DNA of 64,000 nucleotides, taken from contig NZ_WTUZ01000015.1 of the NCBI RefSeq assembly GCF_009882985.1, forward strand, positions 77,117 to 141,116, in the 5' to 3' direction. Below the pieces are notes generated by a model. It ran no database searches, was not told where the DNA came from, and saw only the letters and a list, made by a program, of their open reading frames with translations. The translations under genes and the position numbers were made by a program. The stretch comes from Paenibacillus silvestris. GTDB lineage: Bacteria; Bacillota; Bacilli; Paenibacillales; NBRC-103111. Below are positions 1-6,938 of the stretch, piece after piece; within the stretch, counting starts at the first letter, position 1, and each line of letters begins with the position of its first letter.

Positions 1-1
1 C

Positions 2-352
2 AAATACAAGCATGAATTTGAGGTTGTACCAGCTAGTGAAAGTCAGGAAAACCTGGATTATGCGAACCAAATTTTAAAAGAACGTGACATTGAGTTTGCT
101 GCCAAACCTCTAGAAACGTCGCGTTTTCAAGTGGAAAACATCCAATTTACCTACGTCTTCTATGAGGACGGTCTTTCGATCAATGTGATGTATACAGTGG
201 ATGACCCTAAGAAGCGGGCGGTTGGTTTCAAGCTTTCAGAGGGAATGGAAGTACCGAAGGAGTTAGAAACGAAGTTCAAGTTCGCTAGACAGAAGTCGAA
301 ATTAGCTGGAACAATTCGGGGCTCTTTTTTCGTAATTAAGGGACAATATTAA
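2..352 (+). CDS. Hypothetical protein, 5' end outside the window
   Basis: The reading frame is open from base 2 to the stop at 350-352 and has no in-frame start that must be used, so this is the last ~116 residues of a longer gene. The GTG at 131 is only an internal valine, because the coding-like frame runs straight through from the window edge. The segment is charged and soluble with alternating strand/helix character (KYKHEFEV at the edge, IKGQY at the end). It shows no signal peptide, membrane segment or motif I recognise, so no function is proposed. A strong hairpin follows 20 bases after the stop. Confidence 0.6.
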   Translation, partial: KYKHEFEVVPASESQENLDYANQILKERDIEFAAKPLETSRFQVENIQFTYVFYEDGLSINVMYTVDDPKKRAVGFKLSEGMEVPKELETKFKFARQKSKLAGTIRGSFFVIKGQY

Positions 353-373
353 TCTAACAGAGGTTTGAAAAAA

Positions 374-413
374 GAGGGTGCCCGGCCATTTTTATGGCTT
401 TTGGGGCACCCTC
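374..413. terminator. Hairpin terminator after the first gene
   Basis: There is a perfect 10-bp stem, GAGGGTGCCC (374-383) with GGGCACCCTC (404-413). An A-run lies on its left, so the U-tract of an intrinsic terminator would be on the minus strand. On the plus strand it may still act as a strong 3' end hairpin. It separates the truncated gene from the secreted protein gene at 552. Confidence 0.6.
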
Positions 414-551
414 TACGCGTATATCATTTTAGCCGGAGAGTGGAGAAAAATGTGCAATAAATCCTCGAAGGAAAAGGCTTAAACGATTAGTCTATATATG
501 TCTTAAGTCCTATGATATGATGTGGTTACTAGTCATTATTTGGGGGTAATC

Positions 552-2354
552 ATGAAAGTCATTAGGATTTTTGCACCAGTTATTCTTTTATTTATGTTGG
601 TATTCACGTACGTTTGCAGCTTTTCGACAGCTCACGCGGCAACAGAAAAGGCATCGGCGAACATTACGGTTAAGTCAACGTCCGGGAACGTTATCGCCTA
701 TGCTAATGTAATCTTTACGTCATCCGCACTCCCTTTTCCGCTGACAGTGAGAACGGACGCTAATGGCATTGCTTCATTTCCTAATTTGCCAATTGGTGAT
801 TTCACGCTCACAGCGTCAGCAAATTACTTCAGGAACAGCTCTATACAATCCGGAACGCTCACAGCAGGGCAGGCCTTTGAGCATACCTTTTGCCTAACGG
901 ATGACAATACTTCGATAGGACTCAGCTCGCTAAGTATTAACGATCATTCATCAAGTGCTAATGAGTTTGAGGGAACTGTTTCATGGTCAACTTATGGTAC
1001 TGTCCCTATTCATTCCGAAATGCGGCTCCAATTCATGGACAATGGGAATACCCCTATAGGTTCTGTTCTCACATCCGTTTATTCCGATGAACGCAACTTC
1101 TATACAAGTACAATAACGAATATAGCATTGCCTTCAGGCGCAACTCGCCTAGGAATTACTTTACTAGACAGTAACTCTTGTGTGCTTGATAGTAGAACGG
1201 TACCTTTGTGGCACTACAATTTACATGCTGTTGGATCCCTGAAGTTTCGAGATACCCATGCAAATGGCGGTATGATTAACGCACGGGTTACTTGGGCTGG
1301 AGCCAATGATGAAGCCTCTTTGGCAGGTTATAACATTTATTACTGGGTAATTGGAGACAACCAGTGGAAATACTGGGATACTGTAGCCAAGAAGTCAGAT
1401 GGAGCATACGAATATGTATTTGATGCATTCCCTGCTGGCACGGGTGCCATCTTAGTGGGCAGCGTTAACAGTGCTGGTGAGGAGTATTCCACTTATCCAA
1501 CTGTTAATGTCATGGATAACCGCCAAGCCGACACGTTACTGTCCGCTGATTATTCGGGCAGCCTTCCTATGCCTTCGAATATTCAAGACTATACATACAC
1601 GATCAATGCACATACGATTTCTGGGAGTATTAGCTTCGCTTTGCCCTCTGAGATGAGTCAGATTCGAGGCTATAATCTATATTTCAGCAGCGCAAACGGT
1701 GATAAATTACAAGCGCTCGCGACGATCTATTCGCCCAGATCATATACGCAGCTATTTTACATGTTAGATGACAACCAGCCTGTTCCAGCTAATGCTACTC
1801 AATTTGCTCTCTATTCCTATGGCAATGATGGCAAAGAGAGTGCACCGATATTTATTCCTGTCAAAAATAGCGTGCTTAATACGAAGCTTCCTCCAAATAT
1901 GAGCTTCGTGGATATGGATGAGCAGGCTGATCAACTACGCGGCTTTCTAACTTGGGACCGTGCGGCCGATGAGTCGAATCTCCATAGCTATCAGATTTAT
2001 TTCTTAGATAGTTTCAACCGCCCAATAAGCTTAGTTGGTGAAGTATTGAAAGGTGCTGCGCCGATGTTCACTCTGCCTGAAGGATTCTCGATTCCCCATG
2101 GAGCAACCAGTATCGGTATTGGCGTTAAGGACACTACAGGGAATATATCTATGAATATGAAAATTAGCCCCATTTCCGATAATAGAACGGAAGCTGAGGT
2201 CCATGATGCTGTGAAATCCGCTTTTTTTGCAGGCGAGGGTGAAGTGGATTTGGCCCGAGTTGCTGCCCTTCTGGTGCAGCCTCCAAACCCTTTTAGCAAA
2301 AAAGATGTGCAAGTATTCCTTTCACTTATTGGCCCTTATGTGGTTCAGAGGTAA
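552..2354 (+). CDS. Secreted multidomain protein with fibronectin/Ig-like modules
   Basis: I place the start at ATG 552 because GGGGGT lies just upstream and the product then opens with a clean signal peptide (MKVIRIFAPVILL, cleavage near AHA). An upstream GTG at 522 has no ribosome-binding site. After the signal there is one carboxypeptidase-regulatory-like beta domain (about residues 33-110, with the typical DANGIASFPNLPIG turn). About four fibronectin-like modules of 95-120 residues follow, each with a repeated pattern (S/V-W-X-G/A-E-S-L-X-X-Y-X-I-Y). The end (AEVHDAVKSAFFAGEGEVDLARVAALL) resembles a degenerate dockerin/EF-hand tail like the one on the giant Ig protein at 46 kb. No LPXTG motif or membrane anchor is present. 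It is probably a cell-surface or matrix protein; its ligand is unknown. It is monocistronic, with a terminator right after. Confidence 0.8.
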   Translation: MKVIRIFAPVILLFMLVFTYVCSFSTAHAATEKASANITVKSTSGNVIAYANVIFTSSALPFPLTVRTDANGIASFPNLPIGDFTLTASANYFRNSSIQSGTLTAGQAFEHTFCLTDDNTSIGLSSLSINDHSSSANEFEGTVSWSTYGTVPIHSEMRLQFMDNGNTPIGSVLTSVYSDERNFYTSTITNIALPSGATRLGITLLDSNSCVLDSRTVPLWHYNLHAVGSLKFRDTHANGGMINARVTWAGANDEASLAGYNIYYWVIGDNQWKYWDTVAKKSDGAYEYVFDAFPAGTGAILVGSVNSAGEEYSTYPTVNVMDNRQADTLLSADYSGSLPMPSNIQDYTYTINAHTISGSISFALPSEMSQIRGYNLYFSSANGDKLQALATIYSPRSYTQLFYMLDDNQPVPANATQFALYSYGNDGKESAPIFIPVKNSVLNTKLPPNMSFVDMDEQADQLRGFLTWDRAADESNLHSYQIYFLDSFNRPISLVGEVLKGAAPMFTLPEGFSIPHGATSIGIGVKDTTGNISMNMKISPISDNRTEAEVHDAVKSAFFAGEGEVDLARVAALLVQPPNPFSKKDVQVFLSLIGPYVVQR

Positions 2355-2373
2355 AAAAATAGGAAATCACGGG

Positions 2374-2401
2374 AAACCATCCTTCTGCGGGGTGGTTTTT
2401 T
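2374..2401 (+). terminator. Intrinsic terminator
   Basis: The stem AAACCATCC / GGGTGGTTT (one G-T pair) is followed by T6. It ends the secreted-protein transcript before the BlaI-controlled promoter. Confidence 0.8.
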
Positions 2402-2427
2402 CGCTAATTCGCGACCTGTCGTTGAAC

Positions 2428-2481
2428 TTGACAAGTGTGGATTACAAATGTAATACTGAGTTTGTATTACATTTGTAATCC
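2428..2481 (+). promoter_or_regulatory. BlaI-type promoter/operator (autoregulatory)
   Basis: The promoter reads TTGACA (2428-2433), a 17-base spacer, then TAATAC (2451-2456). Overlapping the -10 is a perfect inverted repeat with 18-bp arms (2439-2456 and 2464-2481) around a 7-base centre. Each arm contains one TACA-N2-TGTA dyad (ATTACAAATGTAAT and ATTACATTTGTAAT), the known recognition pattern of BlaI/MecI repressors. Two dimers could sit side by side. The following gene encodes such a repressor, so autoregulation of the operon is a confident inference. Confidence 0.9.
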
Positions 2482-2502
2482 AAGTGGAAAGGAGGTAGCT
2501 AT

Positions 2503-2877
2503 GTGAAGACTGTCCCTCATATTACGGATGCTGAATGGGAAGTCATGAAGGTGCTTTGGAATCAATCGCCACGTACGGCTAATGAAGTGATTGCAGCCAT
2601 GCAGGACCAGACGGATTGGAAGCCCAAAACGATTCGGACCCTTTTGAACAGACTAACGCAGAAGCAGGCCCTGTCATTTACGCAAGAGAACAGAGTTTAT
2701 GCCTATTTCCCTTTAGTTTCTGAGGGCGAGTGTGTGAAGTCAGAGACGCAATCTTTTCTCAAAAGAATGTACGGTGGTGCCTTTAAGCCAATGCTGGTTA
2801 ACTTTTTGAAGGAAGAACAGCTCTCGGAGGAAGATATTAAGGAGTTAAAAAATATTCTCGAAAATAAATCGAAATAA
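2503..2877 (+). CDS. BlaI/MecI/CopY-family transcriptional repressor
   Basis: This 124-residue protein has the usual family length. The N-terminal winged helix spans about residues 5-72 (ITDAEWEVMKVLW... KTIRTLLNRLTQK, the family signature), and a C-terminal dimerisation helix bundle ends in charged ENKSK. The start is GTG 2503; an overlapping ATG at 2501 would stop at once, and AAAGGAGG lies at the right distance. Family members repress beta-lactamase, mecA or copper operons and are inactivated by proteolysis triggered by a partner M56 membrane protease, which is encoded 14 bases downstream. The double operator just upstream implies self-control. No beta-lactamase or PBP gene is seen nearby, so the inducing signal is unknown. 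Confidence 0.93.
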   Translation: MKTVPHITDAEWEVMKVLWNQSPRTANEVIAAMQDQTDWKPKTIRTLLNRLTQKQALSFTQENRVYAYFPLVSEGECVKSETQSFLKRMYGGAFKPMLVNFLKEEQLSEEDIKELKNILENKSK

Positions 2878-2891
2878 CAGGAAAGGAAAGG

Positions 2892-4391
2892 GTGAAAGTG
2901 AACCAAACCAATGAACTCCTCAACGGAATTTTTGAGTGGATTTTGTCTGTATCGGTCATGGCAGCCATTACGGTCGTGTTGATTATGCTGACCCAGCGTA
3001 TCCTGCGTAAGCGAATAAAACCTAGATGGCACTATCTCATGTGGTTGTTGGTGATGGTGCGACTGCTCCTACCCTGGGACCTGGAAAGCGATTTGAGCAT
3101 CTATAACTGGCTATCTTACTCTAAGGGCATTCACGAAATCGACTCCGCGGTTCAGATAGGAACACAAGAGGGATTAGCTGCTGTGGACTCTGTAGGTACT
3201 ATTTTGTACAGGTACTCTATCTATGTATGGCTGCTTGGTATTATCTTATTTGGCCTATATACATTTGTGATCAACCGAAAGTTTGCGCAGAAAATATCAA
3301 AAGAAACGACTCCGATAACAGACATCGGCATCCTGCAGTTGTTCGCTCAATGTCAAAAGCTTATGTCCGTACATAAACGAGTCATTCTAGTCGTATCGGA
3401 TCAGTTGACGATGCCGACGCTTTTTGGATTCTGGAACCCAAGGTTAGTTATACCACAGAGGGTCATTGATAGCTTAGATCAGGAACAAATCCGCCATATC
3501 TTTCTGCATGAGCTGGCGCATTGTAAACGCAATGATATTGCGATCAATTGGATCATGCAGATTCTATTGATTATTCATTGGTTCAATCCTGTACTTTGGT
3601 ACGCGAATCAACGCATGCGTGATGATCAGGAGATTGCGAGCGATGCGTTAGCCCTTTCTTATCTTGAGCCAGCTAAAAGGGAGAATTACGGCTATACGCT
3701 CATTCAACTATTGGAAAGCTATACCCGCCCAGTAAGCGTGCCTGGCAATGTTAATTTATCTGGAAGCAAGTCACAGTTAAAAAGGAGAATTATTATGATT
3801 AAGCAGTTTCAATTTAATTCGTACCGGTGGTCGTTCGTTGGGTTAGCTGCTATTCTCATTATTAGCGGTTGTTCATTAACGAATGCTAATGTCGATAAGC
3901 AGTCTTCAGCTCCATCGAACTCGCCGACTATTGATCAAAAGACGACAGATACAACTACGACAAATACATCGAGCTCAACAGATCAGACGACGAACACAAC
4001 GAATACAACACAAACAACAGATACCGATAAAAAGACAGGAACAGAAGTAGTTAGTGATACGAAGTCTGCTGATTCCGTGACACCAACCACGCCACCCGCA
4101 GTTACTGCGGAAGAGACAAGATCAAGAGCAGTGGCCTCAAGAGGAGGCGAGGCGAAGCCTTCGCCCGTCGCATCCGTTGAAGAGTCAAGGCAAACTGCTA
4201 TACCTCAGGTAGTGGAGAGTCGGAGACAAGCGAGTGAGGTGACGCCGATGACTCCATCTCGTCGAGATGTAAAAGGACCGACGACAGCGCCAGCACCTGA
4301 GACACCCGATGTTCGACCAGCACAATCAGAATCAACCACTAGAGTACTAACTCCGGTGCCGGCGACAGAGCGGTCTTCAGGGCAAAGGTAA
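2892..4391 (+). CDS. M56-family (BlaR1/MecR1-like) membrane metalloprotease without sensor domain
   Basis: This is the partner of the upstream repressor. The N-terminal half has three membrane segments and a zinc-protease core with HELAH (206-210, in FLHELAHCKRND) and a third-ligand glutamate near 247 (DDQEIASDA). A fourth membrane segment (about 308-330) ends in the string IISGC. BlaR1 would continue with a penicillin-binding domain of about 250 residues. Here there is instead a 155-residue low-complexity tail rich in Thr, Ser, Pro and Asp/Asn, then E-S-R-type repeats, predicted to lie outside the cell. Signal sensing must therefore differ from classic beta-lactam acylation; wall spanning is my inference. 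The start is GTG 2892, with GTG 2898 possible. A good internal RBS plus ATG lies at 3795 (see findings). A terminator follows. Confidence 0.88.
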   Translation: MKVNQTNELLNGIFEWILSVSVMAAITVVLIMLTQRILRKRIKPRWHYLMWLLVMVRLLLPWDLESDLSIYNWLSYSKGIHEIDSAVQIGTQEGLAAVDSVGTILYRYSIYVWLLGIILFGLYTFVINRKFAQKISKETTPITDIGILQLFAQCQKLMSVHKRVILVVSDQLTMPTLFGFWNPRLVIPQRVIDSLDQEQIRHIFLHELAHCKRNDIAINWIMQILLIIHWFNPVLWYANQRMRDDQEIASDALALSYLEPAKRENYGYTLIQLLESYTRPVSVPGNVNLSGSKSQLKRRIIMIKQFQFNSYRWSFVGLAAILIISGCSLTNANVDKQSSAPSNSPTIDQKTTDTTTTNTSSSTDQTTNTTNTTQTTDTDKKTGTEVVSDTKSADSVTPTTPPAVTAEETRSRAVASRGGEAKPSPVASVEESRQTAIPQVVESRRQASEVTPMTPSRRDVKGPTTAPAPETPDVRPAQSESTTRVLTPVPATERSSGQR

Positions 4392-4402
4392 AAGGAAAGA
4401 TG

Positions 4403-4429
4403 ACACCCAAGCGGGTGTTTTCTTTTTTT
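4403..4429 (+). terminator. Intrinsic terminator of the blaI-M56 operon
   Basis: The stem ACACCC / GGGTGT with a four-base loop is followed by a long T-run beginning TTTC. Confidence 0.85.
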
Positions 4430-4533
4430 CATAGCAATCTTTATGAAAACTTGACCAAAATTTAGGGAAAATTGATATAAAATGAAAGATCGACCATGTA
4501 TAATTTAAACATTATACGAGAAGGGGTCGAAAT

Positions 4534-4872
4534 ATGTCGTCACTATTACAGAAACAGAGTTTAACATCGGAACAGCTTCAATTGCTGGCTTCCGAGATGA
4601 CTAAGAAACAGAAATCAGGCGGTATCGCTTGGTTGCTATGGTTCTTCACAGGCGGAATCGGGGGTCACCGTTTCTACTTAGGACGAATTGGTACTGGAGT
4701 TGCCATGTTACTCACATTGGGTGGATTAGGTATCTGGGCACTCGTTGATTTGTTCTTGTTATCAGGCATGATTAGAGATACGAATGAAAAGGTTGAGAAC
4801 GAAATTATTTCGGAAATCCGTCTGATCCACCAAGCGCGGGCAAACTCAGAAGTTGCTGCAGCTCAGGCATAA
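4534..4872 (+). CDS. TM2 domain-containing membrane protein
   Basis: This 112-residue protein has a soluble helical N-terminus (1-27), then a TM2 domain of two membrane helices joined by the diagnostic G-G-H-R-F-Y-L-G-R turn (about 37-75), then a charged C-terminal helix. GAAGGGG precedes the ATG. TM2 proteins are widespread, and their biochemical role in bacteria is not settled. A diverged TM2 paralogue follows 11 bases downstream, so the two are probably co-transcribed and may pair in the membrane. Confidence 0.88.
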   Translation: MSSLLQKQSLTSEQLQLLASEMTKKQKSGGIAWLLWFFTGGIGGHRFYLGRIGTGVAMLLTLGGLGIWALVDLFLLSGMIRDTNEKVENEIISEIRLIHQARANSEVAAAQA

Positions 4873-4883
4873 CGTACATACCT

Positions 4884-5285
4884 ATGGATAATTTACAATT
4901 ATTGCGTACGTTAACGTTGGAAGAGCTGGCGATCTTAGAAGCAGAACTGCTGAAGAAGCGCAAATCTAAGGAAGTTGTCTGGGCACTATGGTCTGTGTTG
5001 CATTACTTTGGAGCTCACCGTTACTATACAGAAAATTATCTATACGCAAGCTTGATGTTTGCGGCTACGGTCGTTCCTGGTATTGCGATCTTTCTATTGG
5101 CAATCTACACAGAGTTAGAAGCATTTAGTTACTTTCTCTTATGGTTTAGCATAGCCATATTAGCTGGATCTTTGCTTTGGAGTTGGGTCGATGCTTTCTT
5201 TCTAAACAGAAGAATAGAAGAGATGAATCACGAACAGGAACGAAGTGTCATTCATCGTATTAAAGCAACGAATGAGGCAGTCTGA
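4884..5285 (+). CDS. Diverged TM2-like membrane protein
   Basis: This 133-residue protein is homologous to its neighbour over the N-terminus (LTLEELAILEAELLKKRKSKE matches [21 protein letters not shown] in layout) and keeps a reduced TM2 turn (FGAHRYYTENY). It has gained an extra hydrophobic segment between the two TM2 helices, giving about three to four membrane spans. It is a tandem duplicate that has diverged. No clear Shine-Dalgarno sequence precedes its ATG, so translation may be coupled to the upstream gene. A terminator hairpin begins inside its last codons. Confidence 0.8.
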   Translation: MDNLQLLRTLTLEELAILEAELLKKRKSKEVVWALWSVLHYFGAHRYYTENYLYASLMFAATVVPGIAIFLLAIYTELEAFSYFLLWFSIAILAGSLLWSWVDAFFLNRRIEEMNHEQERSVIHRIKATNEAV

Positions 5286-5316
5286 AACCGTATGGTTTCT
5301 AACTGCCTCTCTTTTT
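5274..5316 (+). terminator. Intrinsic terminator overlapping a stop codon
   Basis: GAGGCAGT (5274-5281) pairs with ACTGCCTC (5302-5309), with an inner GAAACC/GGTTTC stem, then TCT6. The left arm contains the end of the TM2-like gene. Confidence 0.85.
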
Positions 5317-5442
5317 TATACACGAGAACGCTATGACGAATTTATAAATAAAGCTAAAGGAAAACGGTGATCTGCATCGAATATGCCACTAGTAGGCATA
5401 AGAGTGATGGTTCCGATAATGTGATATGAGGTGAAAATGACA

Positions 5443-5886
5443 ATGAGCAACGTGTACACCATCGGTTTTGCTGAGAAATCTCTGCGAACATTCGTTAATC
5501 ATTTGCGCGAAAATCAAGTAACCAAGGTTGTTGATACTAGGCTTAATAATGTGTCGCAGCTAGCGGGTTATGCGAAAAAGGAAGATTTAATATATATTTT
5601 GGAACTAGTAAACATCAAATATGCGCACGAGCTTGATCTAGCTCCCACCAAAGAAATCCTAGAAGCTATCAAGAAGAAGCAAATCGCCTGGGATGAATTT
5701 GAGAAAATCTTTGTAAATTTGATCGCTGAACGGAAGATAGAGCAGAAGATGGATGTCTTTCTGGGGGAAGAGGAAGCCGTGTGTTTCTTATGCAGCGAAC
5801 ATAAACCCCATCAGTGCCATAGACGGCTGATCGTTGAATATTTAAGGGAATTTAACAAGGATATTCAAATCCATCATTTATTTTGA
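5443..5886 (+). CDS. DUF488 family protein
   Basis: I start at ATG 5443 (MSNVYTIGFAEKS) because GAGGTG lies 9 bases upstream and family members begin with M-x-x-I/V-Y-T-I-G; GTG 5431 and ATG 5437 are the alternatives. The family pattern is clear: YTIGF at the N-terminus, VVDTRLN near residue 30, and the C-terminal C-F-L-C-S-E-H-K-P-x-x-C-H-R motif (about 109-122), a cysteine/histidine cluster that could bind metal. Function in the family is not established. The gene is monocistronic and is followed by a bidirectional terminator. Confidence 0.85.
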   Translation: MSNVYTIGFAEKSLRTFVNHLRENQVTKVVDTRLNNVSQLAGYAKKEDLIYILELVNIKYAHELDLAPTKEILEAIKKKQIAWDEFEKIFVNLIAERKIEQKMDVFLGEEEAVCFLCSEHKPHQCHRRLIVEYLREFNKDIQIHHLF

Positions 5887-5897
5887 AAAGACGAAGG

Positions 5898-5938
5898 AAA
5901 ACCATCAACCGGACAGAAGTCGGATTGATGGTTTTTTT
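5898..5938. terminator. Bidirectional terminator
   Basis: AAAACCATCAA pairs with TTGATGGTTTTT, with an inner CCG/CGG stem. A-run and T-run on the two sides suit the convergent genes DUF488 (+) and the small exported protein (-). Confidence 0.85.
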
Positions 5939-5972
5939 GCCTTAAAATAGGGTTTGATATGTTAATGCCTAT

Positions 5973-6437
5973 TTAAAACCAAGGGGAGCTCCCCAAGCTA
6001 ATTACGTACTTTTTCGTTGGGTCGTAGTTAGAGAATGTAGCTGAAGTAACCTGAACAGTTAATCTTTCACCTGCAGGAAGATATACAAGCCATGCTTCTC
6101 GGCCTGTGGCAACAGACACACGAGTTGCAGCGGCACCAATACCAGATACTCCAATAGAATTAATGCGATAATCAAGGCTTCGATTTTCATACGTGTCAAA
6201 ATTTACATAGAAAGATTTAGCTGAACCCGTATCGTTCACCCATTTGTAATAATCAAAGTCTTTATCTACTGAATTATCAATAGTTCCGTCAAAGGAATCA
6301 CTGCTGCCACTAAAAACATTTGGCGAAGCGGAGCTATCGTTATTATTTGCGGTTCCTAGAGCAAAGGCTGAGGTACCCGAGAGAAGAACTGAGGTAGCAA
6401 CTGTAAAGGTCAGGGCTAAAGTTTTAAACTTTTTCAC
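5973..6437 (-). CDS. Small exported protein with a PPC-like beta domain
   Basis: This 154-residue protein has a classic signal peptide (MKKFKTLALTFTVATSVLL, cleavage after AFA). The mature part starts with a Ser/Asn-rich linker followed by a beta-rich module. The pattern SFDGTID-x6-DFDYYKW ... RLTVQVTSATF resembles bacterial pre-peptidase C-terminal (PPC) domains. There are no cysteines or sorting signal. The promoter side is very AT-rich, and an inverted repeat TATTCC/GGAATA lies at 6463-6481. It is probably secreted as a free protein; the function is unknown. Confidence 0.75.
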   Translation of the reverse strand: MKKFKTLALTFTVATSVLLSGTSAFALGTANNNDSSASPNVFSGSSDSFDGTIDNSVDKDFDYYKWVNDTGSAKSFYVNFDTYENRSLDYRINSIGVSGIGAAATRVSVATGREAWLVYLPAGERLTVQVTSATFSNYDPTKKYVISLGSSPWF

Positions 6438-6563
6438 GATAAAACCTCCATATAATTATTTATATTCCATAAAAAGGAATAATTAATGGTTATATTAAAC
6501 TATAAATATATGGAAGTAAACACTATATAGCGTATAATTTTCAATTTAATTCCAAATGCCTAT

Positions 6564-6810
6564 CTATAATGGTTTAATAGGATGAATAAAAAGGTAAAAT
6601 ATGGGTACTAAGAAACTTGACTTAAAACTGAAATAGGCTATCTCCCAGGTGCTTTCCATAACCACCTGCTTCATCTGCTCGCTGCTGCCGTGCGAGGTTA
6701 GCCCGGGTTCAATCTCGTAAGTTAGCGAGATATCCCTCTCATAGACGCCTGAAGGCGGTGGAGAACACCCGCAACGGAAGTAGTCCATGATGTCAAATAA
6801 TGTGTGTCGA
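6564..6810. other. Gene-poor stretch (6438-6938) with a GC-rich, structured block
   Basis: The 500 bases between the exported protein and the GGDEF-EAL gene contain no convincing gene. The flanks are very AT-rich, but about 6640-6780 is GC-rich and holds several small stems (CAGGTG/CACCTG, CTCGC/GCGAG, ATCTCG/CGAGAT, CGCC/GGCG). It is followed by a plus-strand terminator. A 74-codon minus-strand frame (6564-6788) crosses the block but lacks a ribosome-binding site. A small plus-strand RNA, a leader of the downstream gene, or a gene remnant are all possible. No known riboswitch consensus was recognised. Confidence 0.35.
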
Positions 6811-6843
6811 AAGGGTTAACTGTTGATCAGTTAGCCTTTTTTT
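6811..6843 (+). terminator. Intrinsic terminator without an upstream gene
   Basis: A 12-bp stem with two G-T pairs (6811-6822 with 6828-6839) carries a five-base loop and a T-run. It lies 95 bases before the GGDEF-EAL gene and after no plus-strand CDS. It therefore implies a short plus-strand transcript or an attenuator. Confidence 0.7.
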
Positions 6844-6938
6844 ACATGATAGGATGCTATTTATCTCTCTATAAATCAGGTAATATATATATTATATATT
6901 TATTTACCAATATTTTATCGTTGAAATGAGGTTTAGAA

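Noticed and set aside
6700..6720. T-loop-like sequence CCCGGGTTCAATC resembling a tRNA arm
   Set aside because: No acceptor stem, anticodon arm or D-arm could be built around it.
6564..6788. 74-codon minus-strand open frame
   Set aside because: There is no ribosome-binding site and no recognisable family. It may be a gene remnant, but coding is not supported, so it is described only as part of the structured block.
6640..6938. Cyclic-di-GMP riboswitch before the GGDEF-EAL gene
   Set aside because: The conserved GEMM core and its receptor loops are not present.
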